Assembly (NCBI RefSeq): GCF_001468285.1
Contig: NZ_LNSB01000009.1
Span: forward strand, 1-64,000
DNA from: Sphingopyxis sp. HIX
GTDB taxonomy: Bacteria > Pseudomonadota > Alphaproteobacteria > Sphingomonadales > Sphingomonadaceae
Length of the DNA: 64,000 nt
Direction: 5' to 3'
Shown: piece after piece, positions 7,742-16,747 of the stretch
Layout of the letters: each line of letters opens with the position of its first letter
Position numbering within the stretch: the stretch's first letter is position 1
Program-made: the position numbers and the translations under genes
Notes under the pieces: generated by a model
The model's database searches: none
What the model was told of the DNA's origin: nothing
Seen by the model: the letters and a program-made list of their open reading frames with translations, nothing else

Positions 7742-9007
7742 CTAGCGTGTGTCCCGCCGGTTGCCGCTGGTGGAGACGCGGCCCGTGGTGCGGCGGCGCG
7801 CAGGGGCATCGCCTCCGGTATCGGTAGAGGCGCGCTGCGCATCGCGGCTCGCGGCGGTTCCCGAGGCGGCGCTGGCGACGGCACGCGCGCGGTCGTTGCC
7901 GCCGCCGCGGCCGGGGCCGGTGGAAGCTTCGCGGCGCTGCATTGCCTCGACCGCGTCGACGATCACGGCGGCGCGCGAGCGTGGGTCGTTGCGGTCGGCG
8001 GGTTGCGTCGCTGCCCCACGGTCCGCGCCGCTACCGCTGCCGCGCATCGAAGCAGGCAGATAATTCTGCGCCCATTGCCACTGCGGCAGGCGGAGCCCCG
8101 CGGCGACATAGAAAGAGACGCAGAGGATCGCGAGCGTGACGAAGGCGAAGACGATCGACAGCGCGAGCAACTCCGTCGCCGACCCCTGAATCGAATAACC
8201 CGAGGCGCGCAGGGTGATCAAAGCGACGATGCGCGGCTGGACGATCGCCGTCTCGACCGCGAGCACGAGCGAACTCGCCGTGCTGCCGAGCGTCAGCCCA
8301 ATCAGTCCGCGCAGCCAGCCGCCGAAAATCCCGCGCGTCGCGTCGAACAGCAGGAAGGCGATGAACAGCGGCCCGAGCGCGAGCAATATGCCCGCTGCAA
8401 GGCGAGTAAGCGCCACGCTGCCCAGCGCACCGGTCAGGAAGCCCATGCGCGCGGCGCCGAGCGCCTTGGTCTCATAGGTGGTGTCGGGCTCGATGCCTTC
8501 GCTGTCCGACACGCCGGCGCGCGCCGGTTCGCTGCCGACGCCCCAGGCGGTGAGCGTGCGATAGGCGCGGTCGGTCTCGGAGAGGCGCGTCGACAGCGAC
8601 AGGTCGCTACCCGCGAGCGAGGCGGCGCTGCCCACCGTCGCGCCGATCTGCGCGGGCGTATCGATGGCGACGTCGTAGATCAAAGTGCGGAAGGAAGGCC
8701 AACTGGTCGCCAGCGCCACCACGATGCCGATCTTGGCAAAGATGAGCAGGCCGCCGCCCAAGTCGGGCCCGCGCCCCGCGAACATGCGATAGCCGATCAG
8801 CGCGATGAAGATCGTCAGCATCGCGGTCAGGAAGGCGGCGATGCCCGATCCCGGCCCCGACAACGCCAGATAGCCCGCGTTGCCAATCGTCTGCGCCTGG
8901 CACTCGATCGCCGCCAGCGTGCCGCCGATGAAGCTGTCGGCCGACGAGGGGACGGGGCAGGGAGCGAGCGCGATCGTCACGCGACCGCCAGCAGGCGCGA
9001 CATCCAC
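7742..9007 (-). CDS. virB6: VirB6 / TrbL polytopic inner-membrane protein
   Basis: The protein is 421 residues from the ATG at 9007. A GTG at 8980 overlaps the virB4 stop as GTGA, like virB9, and would shorten it by nine residues. Several hydrophobic segments are visible, including IAAFLTAMLTIFIALIGYRMF, GLLIFAKIGIVVALAT, AAGILLALGPLFIAFLLF and LLALSIVFAFVTLAILCVSFYVAAGL. The central motif with the Trp-rich loop (GIFGGWLRGLIG) fits VirB6. The C-terminal 100 residues are Arg/Ala/Asp-rich and disordered-looking. VirB6 forms part of the translocation channel. Confidence 0.9.
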   Translation of the reverse strand: MDVAPAGGRVTIALAPCPVPSSADSFIGGTLAAIECQAQTIGNAGYLALSGPGSGIAAFLTAMLTIFIALIGYRMFAGRGPDLGGGLLIFAKIGIVVALATSWPSFRTLIYDVAIDTPAQIGATVGSAASLAGSDLSLSTRLSETDRAYRTLTAWGVGSEPARAGVSDSEGIEPDTTYETKALGAARMGFLTGALGSVALTRLAAGILLALGPLFIAFLLFDATRGIFGGWLRGLIGLTLGSTASSLVLAVETAIVQPRIVALITLRASGYSIQGSATELLALSIVFAFVTLAILCVSFYVAAGLRLPQWQWAQNYLPASMRGSGSGADRGAATQPADRNDPRSRAAVIVDAVEAMQRREASTGPGRGGGNDRARAVASAASGTAASRDAQRASTDTGGDAPARRRTTGRVSTSGNRRDTR

Positions 9008-11349
9008 ACCCCCGGATCGTCGCCCGCAGTCTCGCGGATCTGGTCGAGCAGGCGCACAGTGCGCTCGCGGCCCGACAGGATCGTCAGCAGGTCGCGTTCG
9101 CCGGTCAGGTTCAGCCGCACGACGACGCTGTCATTGCCATGCTTGACCAGGAAGCAATGCGCGTCGTCGGGCAGGGTGCGGATCAGTTGATACTCATGCT
9201 CGGTCAGCCCGAAGCCGTCCATATAGTCGGCGGCGCGCGCCTTGGGGTTCGCCATGAAGATCTGCGTTGCGACCTGTTCGATCAGCGCGCTGGCGATCTT
9301 GCTCTCGAGCGCGTCCTGCGCGCTCTGCGTCGCGAAGCCGACGATGCCGTTGCGCTTGCGGATCGTCTTTTCCCAATCCTTGATCCGGCGCACGAAGACG
9401 TCGTCGTCGAGCGCCTTCCAGCCCTCGTCGACGACGATGATCGTCTCCTCGCCGGTCAGCCGTTCCTCGACGCGGTGGAAGAGGTACATCATGGCGGGGG
9501 TACGCATCGCGGCATCGTCGAGGATGACGGTCATGTCGAAGCCGATGGTCGCGCTCTCCATGTCGGTCAGATCCTCGACATTGTCGAAGAGCCAGGCGCG
9601 CTCGCCGTCGCCCCACCAAGGCCGCAGCCGCGACCACATATCGTCGGCGCGCGGGCGGTGACCGCCGCGGAACAGCTCGGCGACGTGGCGCAGGCGGCGG
9701 TGCGCGGGCGGCTGGGCATAGCTCGCGTCGACCGCATCCTTGATCTGCGCCATTTCCTCGATGCTGGCGCCGCCGACGAGCTGCGCGAGCCAGTCGATCA
9801 GGAACTGGCGGTTGACCGGCGTGTCGTCGAGCTGGAGCGGATTGAGCCCGCTCGCGACGCCGGGGCGCAGCTGGTCGTAGCGCCCGCCGATCGCGCGGAT
9901 GAACAGTTCGGCGCCGCGGTCCTTGTCGAAGAAGATGATGCGCGGGTCGAAGCGGCGCGCCTGCGCGAGCAGGAAATTGACGACGACGGTCTTGCCCGAC
10001 CCCGACGGGCCGATGACGGTGAAGTTGCCGAGATCGCCCTGGTGGAAGTTGAAATAATAGGGGCCGGCGGCGGTGGTTTCGAAGACCGTGACCGCCTTGC
10101 CCCACACATTGCCGTCGGCGCGGCCTGCGGCGAAATTATGCCCGCTCGCGAGGCCCGCGAAATTGGCCGAGGAGACCATGCCGCGGCGGACGATATATTT
10201 GAAGTTGCCCGGGAACTGCGACCAGAAGGTCGGCTCGAGCGCGATATCCTCGCGCACCGAGATGATGCCCAGTTCGGCGAGCGACGCCTGGACGTCAGCG
10301 ATATTGGCGCTGACTTCGGCCTCGTTCGCGCCGTGCACCGCGATCGTCATATGATGCTCGCCGAAGGCGGCGCGGCCTGCGGCGACATCGTCCTTGGCGC
10401 GCGACAACTGGTCGCGCAGGCTCAGCGCCTCGTCCTCGGTCGAGCGCATCCGGCGGAGCGCGAGGTTCATCTTGCCGAGCGCGGGCTGGCGGTCGACGAA
10501 GGCGAAGCTCTGCGTCATCACCATCTCGAAGGGCAGGCGCAGCAATTCGTCGAACATGCCCGTCGCGGTCGACGCGGGATAATCCTTGATCGCGACCATG
10601 CCGACAAAGCGGCGCCCGGCGTCGCCCGCGGGCCCAAGCTCGATCGTCTCGGCGCCGAAGCTCACCCGCCGGTCGGGCAGATAGTCGCCCGCATCCTGAT
10701 GCGGTGCGAGCAGGCGGCGAGGCTCGCCCGAATAGAGCTGGCCGAAAAATTCGAGCGGTTCGGAGCAGAGCCCCTGGTCGCTGTCGTAGAGTCCGAGCAG
10801 TTCGGGCTGATAGCTGCCGAGCTGCGCCATCAGCGCCTCGCGCGCAGTGTCGAGCAGGCGTAGTTCCTGCGCGATCGTCGCGCGATAATCCTGCCCGGTC
10901 TGGCCGAGCCAGCCTGACAGCCGGTCGAGCAGCCCCATGCGCCCCGGGGCGGGGCGGCGGACTAGGGTGATGTAGAGATCATTGTAGTAGAGCTGCTTGG
11001 TCGCGAGCCGTGCCTGCCAGCGTTCGTCGAGCCCCGCGGAGAAGTCGTCGCCGAAATCGCCATCGAGCTCGACGCTCGCCTCGCGCCGCACGACATGGTG
11101 ATAGAGCGCGTAGCGCGACGAGCCGATCGCCTGCAGCATCGCGTCGCGCAGCAGCTTGCGATAGTTGAGTTCGTCGCTGTCGGCGGTCTCGAACAATATG
11201 CCGCGCAGGCGGATGACCTGCATCAACAGGCCGTCGCGCGTTTCGATCGTATGATCGTCGGCATGCCGGGCATAGGGCAGATGCTTGCCCGCCGGCACTT
11301 CGCCGTCACTCGCCGCCGGGCGGGGTTTCAGGGACGATAGGAGTTGCAC
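8977..11349 (-). CDS. virB4: VirB4 type IV secretion ATPase
   Basis: The 790-residue protein is the largest of the operon. It has the CagE/TrbE/VirB4 N-terminal domain, Walker A GPSGSGKTVVVN near residue 447, Walker B ETIIVVDEGWKAL and the downstream FATQSAQDALES region. VirB4 powers pilus biogenesis and substrate transfer. The length is that of the full VirB4 family (about 790-820), and no motif is missing. The start at 11349 overlaps virB3 by 22 bases. Confidence 0.96.
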   Translation of the reverse strand: MQLLSSLKPRPAASDGEVPAGKHLPYARHADDHTIETRDGLLMQVIRLRGILFETADSDELNYRKLLRDAMLQAIGSSRYALYHHVVRREASVELDGDFGDDFSAGLDERWQARLATKQLYYNDLYITLVRRPAPGRMGLLDRLSGWLGQTGQDYRATIAQELRLLDTAREALMAQLGSYQPELLGLYDSDQGLCSEPLEFFGQLYSGEPRRLLAPHQDAGDYLPDRRVSFGAETIELGPAGDAGRRFVGMVAIKDYPASTATGMFDELLRLPFEMVMTQSFAFVDRQPALGKMNLALRRMRSTEDEALSLRDQLSRAKDDVAAGRAAFGEHHMTIAVHGANEAEVSANIADVQASLAELGIISVREDIALEPTFWSQFPGNFKYIVRRGMVSSANFAGLASGHNFAAGRADGNVWGKAVTVFETTAAGPYYFNFHQGDLGNFTVIGPSGSGKTVVVNFLLAQARRFDPRIIFFDKDRGAELFIRAIGGRYDQLRPGVASGLNPLQLDDTPVNRQFLIDWLAQLVGGASIEEMAQIKDAVDASYAQPPAHRRLRHVAELFRGGHRPRADDMWSRLRPWWGDGERAWLFDNVEDLTDMESATIGFDMTVILDDAAMRTPAMMYLFHRVEERLTGEETIIVVDEGWKALDDDVFVRRIKDWEKTIRKRNGIVGFATQSAQDALESKIASALIEQVATQIFMANPKARAADYMDGFGLTEHEYQLIRTLPDDAHCFLVKHGNDSVVVRLNLTGERDLLTILSGRERTVRLLDQIRETAGDDPGVWMSRLLAVA

Positions 11350-11612
11350 TGCCAGGTCTTGAAATTCTTGACGCGCGGACAGCGGCTGACCTTGGTCAGC
11401 CAGATGTCGAAGAAGCGCGGTTCGCGCAGGCAGAGCAGCGCACCGGCCATATGGACGACGACTGCGCCGATCAGCGCCCAGGGCGAGCGGAAGATGAGGA
11501 ACAGCTCGGTCGCAACGATCGCGTTGATTACGAAGAAGCTGTACGTGACGCCCGCGAACATCTGCGGCCGCGTGAGCGCCACAAACAGGGGATCGCGGTC
11601 TAGGTCGCTCAT
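11328..11612 (-). CDS. virB3: VirB3 inner-membrane protein
   Basis: The 94-residue protein begins MSDLDRDPLFVALTRPQMFAG, the diagnostic VirB3 N-terminus. Two close transmembrane segments follow (VTYSFFVINAIVATELFLIF and ALIGAVVVHMAGALLCL), then EPRFFDIWLTKVSRCP. VirB3 is required for pilus assembly and is tightly associated with VirB4, with which it is even fused in some systems. Here the two reading frames overlap by 22 bases. The start lies 10 bp after the virB2 stop. Confidence 0.93.
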   Translation of the reverse strand: MSDLDRDPLFVALTRPQMFAGVTYSFFVINAIVATELFLIFRSPWALIGAVVVHMAGALLCLREPRFFDIWLTKVSRCPRVKNFKTWQCNSYRP

Positions 11613-11622
11613 GGCGGCGCTC

Positions 11623-11949
11623 CTAGAGACCGCTTCCCGAAGCCGACTGGATGCCCGCGACGATGCTGGCGGCGCCGAAGAGGATGAAGCAGCCGAGGAT
11701 CACGGTCGCGCCATAGCGCCAGTTGATTCGCCCGGTGAGCATCAGGAAACCGACCGAGGCGACCGCGATGATCGCGACGACGGTCGCGACGGTGCCGAGC
11801 AGGGTGCCCTGCAGCCAGCGCACGGCGTTGACGATCGCGCCCGAACCCTCGGGATCGGGCAGCGCGGTCGCTGCATAGGCATTCGCGGCATGGAACAGGC
11901 CCGCCATCGAAGCCGCAATCGCCGTTACCCTGGCTTTCAAACTACGCAA
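11623..11949 (-). CDS. virB2: VirB2 pilin
   Basis: The 108-residue protein has a signal peptide ending HAANAYA, then a short polar stretch (ATALPDPEGSGAIVNAV). Two hydrophobic helices (LLGTVATVVAIIAVASVGFLML and GATVILGCFILFGAASIVAGI) flank the positively charged loop TGRINWR, as in VirB2/TrbC pilins. It should be the major subunit of the conjugation-type pilus. It is the first gene of the operon, and about 147 bp separate it from the stop of the next upstream minus-strand gene. The promoter therefore probably lies in 11950-12064, but no clear box is visible. Confidence 0.92.
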   Translation of the reverse strand: MRSLKARVTAIAASMAGLFHAANAYAATALPDPEGSGAIVNAVRWLQGTLLGTVATVVAIIAVASVGFLMLTGRINWRYGATVILGCFILFGAASIVAGIQSASGSGL

Positions 11950-12064
11950 AATATTCCCCCTGGCCCGCGGGCCTCAGCAATCCCCAAGCCTAAATGTCTA
12001 TAGGCAAAGGGGTTCGCCGCGCAAGGGCGATGCTGAGGCCCGGACAACGGCTCGTCGTTTCATT

Positions 12065-12087
12065 GCGGGAGCGGCAGACGCTCCCGC
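12065..12087 (-). terminator. GC-rich hairpin downstream of the amidohydrolase gene
   Basis: A perfect 9-bp stem (GCGGGAGCG / CGCTCCCGC) with a 5-nt loop lies 9 bp beyond the stop of the gene at 12097. There is no T-tract on the minus strand, so it may be a weak or factor-assisted terminator separating the amidohydrolase transcript from the virB operon. Confidence 0.45.
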
Positions 12088-12096
12088 CTTCACGAT

Positions 12097-15000
12097 TCAG
12101 CGGGTCGCCGAAGGCGAATCCATTTCCCACCCATAGGGCGCGCGCTTGCGGTTTCCGGTATCGACCTCGTTCATCGTCAGCGGGTCGTAGAGCCGCCCGC
12201 CGAGCATCACGCGGTGGATCTTTTCGGTGTTGCGAATCTCGACTGTCGGATCGGCGTCGAGGATCAGCAGGTCGGCGAGTTTGCCGGGCTCAAGCGAGCC
12301 GACGTCCTTCGCATAGCCCAGCGACTGGGCGGGCATGATCGTCGCCGCGCGCAGCGCGTCGACATTGCTCCACCCGCCGCGGACGAACGACCAAATCTCC
12401 CAATGCGCACCGAGCCCCGATTGCTGGCCGTGTGCGCCGATCGAGACGTTGCGCCCAGCCTGCGCGATCTTCCATGCCTCGCGCGCCGAATCGTCGTCCA
12501 CATAGTCGCCCTCGGGCGCGATGACGCGGCGCTTGTTCTGCGCTGCGAGATCGGTCGGCGGGATGTGCCTGGTCAGGATCGGATGCTCCCACACATTGGT
12601 ATGGGCGCGCCAATAGGGGTCGCCCGCGGGGCCGCCATAGGTGACAACCAGCGTCGGCGTATAGTCGACCGTCGTCTGGCCCCAGAGCTGGACCAAGTCC
12701 TTATAGAAGGTGTGGAGCGGGATATTGTGCTCGACGGTCGAATTGCCGTCCTGGATCAAGGTCAGGTCCATCGTGTAGAGCGAGCCGCCTTCGGGCACGA
12801 CCTCCATCCCCTCGGCCTGCGCCGCCTTCACGACCATCTGGCGCTGTTCGCGGCGCGGCTGGTTGTAGTTCTTGACGCTGTGTGCGCCCTGCGCTTTCAG
12901 CCGGCGGACATGCGCGAGCGCGTCGTCATAGCTGTTGATCTCGGCATAGACCCCCGCGGCCTTGGCGCCGTAGATGATCTCGCCGGTGGAGAAGATGCGC
13001 GGCGCGAGGATAAGCCCGGCGCGCTGCATTTCGGACGAGGGAAAAATCTCCGACGCGCGCGACGACGGGTTGTGGCTAGTCGTCGTGCCCATCGCGAGAT
13101 TGACGATCTCCGACCAGTTCTGCTGCGGCACCAGTTCGTCGTCGCCGTGCGAGCCATGCGCATGCGCATCGACGAAACCGGGGACGATCGTCTTGCCCGC
13201 CGCATCGACCGTGATCGCGCCCGCGGGCACGCTGATCGCGGCGAGCGGACCGACCGCGGTGATGCGGTCGCCCTCGATCACGATCGCGCCATTGTCGATG
13301 ATGCCGCCAGCCTTGTCGGCCATGGTGACGATGCGCGCGCCAGTGATCACTACCGTAGTCTTGGGCTTCGCCGCAGCCTGCGTCATAGCGAGCGAGACGC
13401 CGTCGGTCGGCGGCGCGAATTTCGGCGCCTTCTCGTCCGCGGGCGCGTTGAAGAACAGGCTGGCGAGGTCGGCACTGAACAGCGTCGCGCCGCGGCTCCA
13501 GTGGAGCTTCGATCCGCCGTTCGACCAGTGCATATAATCGGCGCCGCTACCGCTGACGCGCGTCACGGGCAAGGCGCCGCTCTTGGTGCCGAGCGAGACA
13601 TCCTGTCCGCCGGGCATCAGCGGCGTGACATAGGCGTCGTAATTCTGGCGGAAGGCGAGCGTGCGGCCGTCGGGCGAAATCTCGTAATCGCTGACCAGTT
13701 CGCCGCTGGCGTGGACGCGCTTGTCCTGGCCGTGGAGGTCGGTACTGATCAGCTGGCTCTTGCCGTCGGCAGCGGCGACCATGAAGAGGCGGTCATTGTC
13801 GCCGCCGAACTGTGGTTTGGCGCCGTCCGAACTGACGCGTTCGGGCGCGCCGCCCGCCGCCGAGACCCGGTAGACGCCCGGGTCTTCGCTCCATTTGGCT
13901 GAAGTCAGCCCGCCGCTGCCACGCCGCTCGAAGGCGATCGTCTTGCCGTCGGGCGAAAAGCGTGGCTCGGCATAATGGCCGGGGACGCTCGTCACCTTGC
14001 GCGAGGCGCCGCCCGCCGTCGGGGTGACATGGATTTCGCCCAAGCCACTGTCGGTCCAGCGCACGAAGACGATCGACTTGCCGTCGCGCGACCAGCTCGG
14101 CCATGCCTCCATCGCATCGTCCTTCGCCGCGGTCAGCCGCCGCGCGGTGCCGCCGCTCGCGGGCTTGGTCCAGAGCTTGCCCAGCGTCTCGAACACCACG
14201 GTGCGCCCGTCGGGCGATACCTCGGCCCAGCGCGGCATCCTGGTGGTGAAGCTGTCGGGGGCGACCTCCACCGTCGGATGCGTCGCATCGACGATCACGC
14301 GGTCGTCGGCGATGCTGAAAGGAATGACGCGCGCCTCGCCGCCAGCGGCGCCGACGCGGCGGAGCTTGCCGCCGGCCCAGAAGACGACCTCCTTGCCGTC
14401 GGGCGTCCACGCCATATTCGGATAGACGCCAGTGACCGCCCAGGTCTCCTGCACATCCTGGTCGAGCGCGTCATAGATTTTGCGCTCCTGCCCGGAGGCG
14501 AGGTCCTTCACATAGAGCTTCGACTGCGTGCCCTCGCGGCGGACATAGGCGAGCTTCTTGCCGTCGGGCGAAGGCGTGGGGCGCACGGCGCCGCCTGCAC
14601 CCGACGCGGCGGTGCTCGTCTCGCCATCATCAAGGTTGTAGCGCTCGATATGGAACAGGTCGCTGTTGCTGTCCTGCGCATATTCGAAGATCGGCCCAGG
14701 GGTGACGTTGCGCGTGAAATAGACGCTCTTGCCGTCGGGCGCGAAGATCGGCTCGCCGAGTTCCTTCTGGTGGCGCTCGTTGGGCTTCTTGACCAGCGGT
14801 ACGCCCGCGCCGCCCGAGACATGGTACATCCACACCTCGCCGGTGCCGAGCGAGCGACCCGTGGTGAAATGCTTCTTCGCGACGATGAACTGCCCGTCGG
14901 GCGACCAGCTCGGCTGGTTGAGCAGGCGGAAATCCTCCTTCGAGAGCTGGACCTTGCCGCTGCCGTCGCGGTTCATCAGCCAGATATTGTCGCCGCCGCC

Positions 15001-15357
15001 GCGGTCCGAGACGAAGGCGAGGCGGCTGCCGTCGGGCGAGAAGCGCGGCTGGTGCTCATAGGCCAGTCCCTCGGCGATGCGCGTCGGCGTGCCGCCGTCG
15101 ATCGGCATCGTATAGATGTCGCCGAGCAGGTCGAAGGCGATCGTCCGCCCGTCGGGGGCGACGTCGACGTTCATCCAGCTGCCCTCGTCGACCGCGATCG
15201 GCACCTTGCGCGTCGTCATGCCGGGGGGCGCATTGACGTCCCACTTCTCGTCCTTCTTCTCCTCGGCGCCGGATGCCGCGGGCGCCGGGACGGTTTGAGC
15301 GAAGACCGAAGTCGAGCAGGCCAGCGACATGGCCAGGGCGAGTGCAAAGCGCGCCAT
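12097..15357 (-). CDS. Secreted TolB-propeller / amidohydrolase fusion protein
   Basis: The protein is 1086 residues from the ATG at 15357, preceded by AGGGG. The signal peptide ends STSVFAQ. Residues of about 50-640 contain many WD40-like TolB/tricorn repeats with the SPDGK signature (FSPDGSRLAFVSD, WSPDGQFIVAKK, FSPDGKTIAFER). The C-terminal third is a metal-dependent amidohydrolase with VDAHAHGSHG near residue 732 and a later region with IGAHGQQSGLGAHWE. The end, LGYAKDVGSLEPGKLADLLILDADP, is typical of imidazolonepropionase/dihydroorotase-like enzymes. Periplasmic action on a peptide or cyclic amide is likely, but the substrate is unknown. Confidence 0.88.
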   Translation of the reverse strand: MARFALALAMSLACSTSVFAQTVPAPAASGAEEKKDEKWDVNAPPGMTTRKVPIAVDEGSWMNVDVAPDGRTIAFDLLGDIYTMPIDGGTPTRIAEGLAYEHQPRFSPDGSRLAFVSDRGGGDNIWLMNRDGSGKVQLSKEDFRLLNQPSWSPDGQFIVAKKHFTTGRSLGTGEVWMYHVSGGAGVPLVKKPNERHQKELGEPIFAPDGKSVYFTRNVTPGPIFEYAQDSNSDLFHIERYNLDDGETSTAASGAGGAVRPTPSPDGKKLAYVRREGTQSKLYVKDLASGQERKIYDALDQDVQETWAVTGVYPNMAWTPDGKEVVFWAGGKLRRVGAAGGEARVIPFSIADDRVIVDATHPTVEVAPDSFTTRMPRWAEVSPDGRTVVFETLGKLWTKPASGGTARRLTAAKDDAMEAWPSWSRDGKSIVFVRWTDSGLGEIHVTPTAGGASRKVTSVPGHYAEPRFSPDGKTIAFERRGSGGLTSAKWSEDPGVYRVSAAGGAPERVSSDGAKPQFGGDNDRLFMVAAADGKSQLISTDLHGQDKRVHASGELVSDYEISPDGRTLAFRQNYDAYVTPLMPGGQDVSLGTKSGALPVTRVSGSGADYMHWSNGGSKLHWSRGATLFSADLASLFFNAPADEKAPKFAPPTDGVSLAMTQAAAKPKTTVVITGARIVTMADKAGGIIDNGAIVIEGDRITAVGPLAAISVPAGAITVDAAGKTIVPGFVDAHAHGSHGDDELVPQQNWSEIVNLAMGTTTSHNPSSRASEIFPSSEMQRAGLILAPRIFSTGEIIYGAKAAGVYAEINSYDDALAHVRRLKAQGAHSVKNYNQPRREQRQMVVKAAQAEGMEVVPEGGSLYTMDLTLIQDGNSTVEHNIPLHTFYKDLVQLWGQTTVDYTPTLVVTYGGPAGDPYWRAHTNVWEHPILTRHIPPTDLAAQNKRRVIAPEGDYVDDDSAREAWKIAQAGRNVSIGAHGQQSGLGAHWEIWSFVRGGWSNVDALRAATIMPAQSLGYAKDVGSLEPGKLADLLILDADPTVEIRNTEKIHRVMLGGRLYDPLTMNEVDTGNRKRAPYGWEMDSPSATR

Positions 15358-15494
15358 TTTAGTTTCCCCTGTTGAAATTATGATGCGACCATATGGCTTT
15401 GGGCGCCGAGTGCAAGGCCGGGGTTTCGATGAAGGCGCTGGCGGCGTCGACCAGCGACTGCTAGCCGCAAGCAACATAATGGGAGGAAGGCTTC

Positions 15495-16673
15495 ATGCCG
15501 CTCAAGGGCATCCGTGTACTCGATTTCGGCCGCTATATCGCCGGGCCCTATTGCGGCGCGCTGCTCGCCGATTATGGCGCCGACGTCATCCGCATCGAGG
15601 CGCCCGGCGGTAACGAGGATCGCTTTTCGGTCCCCGTCGCCGACGACGGCTCGGGCGCGATGTTCCTGCAGATGAACCGAAACAAGCGCTGCCTGACGCT
15701 GAAACCCGGCAGCGACGAAGGCCGTGCGATCGTCCGCAAGCTGGTGGTGACCGCCGATGTCGTGATCGCCAATATGCCCGACGATGCGCTGGTCAAGCTC
15801 GGGCTCGACTATTCGACGCTGGCGGCGCTCAACCCGCGCATCATCCTGGTCACCGCTTCGGCGTTCGGGAGTGACGGGCCGCTCGCCCAGCATGTCGGAT
15901 TCGACGCGGTGGGGCAGGCGATGTCGGGGGCGGTCCATATCGGCGGCAAGGACGGCGAGCCAGCCCGCGCGCAGGTCAATTATGTCGATTTCACCACCGC
16001 GCTGCATTGTGCCTTCGGCGTCATGCTCGCACTCCGTGAACGCGAGGCGACCGGCGTCGGTCAGCGCGTGTCGGGCTCGCTGCTCGGCACCGCGCTCGCG
16101 ATATCGAACGGGCTGACGATCGATCATGCGCTGAACGGCATCGACCGCGGCATGATGGGCAACCGCGCCTTCAGCTCGGCGCCGACCGACATCTTCGCGA
16201 CCAAGGACGGCTGGATCATGACGCAGGTGGTCGGCAATCCGATCTTCGCGCGCTGGGCGCGGCTTGTCGGGCGGCCGGAGCTCGCCGAGGATCCGCGTTT
16301 CGCCAACGATATTACCCGCGGCGGGCATGGCGCGGAGCTGAGCGCGGCGATGGCCGAATGGTGCGCGGCGCGGAGCAATCAGCAAGCGCTGGACGAGCTC
16401 GGCGCGGCGAAGGTCCCGGCCGGGCCTGTGCTGAAGCCCTCCGAGGCGCTCGCGCACCCGCAGGTCGCCGCGACGGGGCTGGTCGACGCGATGGACTATC
16501 CGGGCGCCTTCGGTCCGGCTCCGGTGGTGCGCACGCCGATTACCCTCTCGGCGAGCGACAAGGCCGCCCCCGTGCCTGCGCCGCAGGTCGGCGAGCACAG
16601 CGACGCGATCCTGGCGGAACTCGGCTACGATGCCGGGGCCATTTCGGCTTTACGCGCGCAAAAGATAATTTGA
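15495..16673 (+). CDS. CaiB/BaiF-family (class III) CoA transferase
   Basis: The 392-residue protein begins MPLKGIRVLDFGRYIAGPYCG and has the family motifs YGADVIRIEAPGG, LKPGSDEGR and the VNYVDFTTALHC region, plus GNRAFSSAPTDIFATKDGW. Class III CoA transferases move CoA between acyl-CoA and a free acid such as carnitine, formate/oxalate or bile acids, with a catalytic Asp after the first third of the chain. A GGAGGAAGG ribosome site precedes the ATG. It is divergent from the amidohydrolase (137 bp between starts). The acyl substrate cannot be assigned. Confidence 0.9.
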   Translation: MPLKGIRVLDFGRYIAGPYCGALLADYGADVIRIEAPGGNEDRFSVPVADDGSGAMFLQMNRNKRCLTLKPGSDEGRAIVRKLVVTADVVIANMPDDALVKLGLDYSTLAALNPRIILVTASAFGSDGPLAQHVGFDAVGQAMSGAVHIGGKDGEPARAQVNYVDFTTALHCAFGVMLALREREATGVGQRVSGSLLGTALAISNGLTIDHALNGIDRGMMGNRAFSSAPTDIFATKDGWIMTQVVGNPIFARWARLVGRPELAEDPRFANDITRGGHGAELSAAMAEWCAARSNQQALDELGAAKVPAGPVLKPSEALAHPQVAATGLVDAMDYPGAFGPAPVVRTPITLSASDKAAPVPAPQVGEHSDAILAELGYDAGAISALRAQKII

Positions 16674-16747
16674 CTCGGCACCGCTGGACGCCGCCGCATC
16701 GCACGATTACATACCGGCCAGTACACAATCTGACGCAGGAGTTCCCG

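Noticed and set aside
4139..11949. An integrative conjugative element
   Set aside because: No relaxase, coupling protein, integrase or direct repeats are visible around the virB operon, although tRNA-Ser lies 2.4 kb away; no att-like duplication of its 3' end was noticed.
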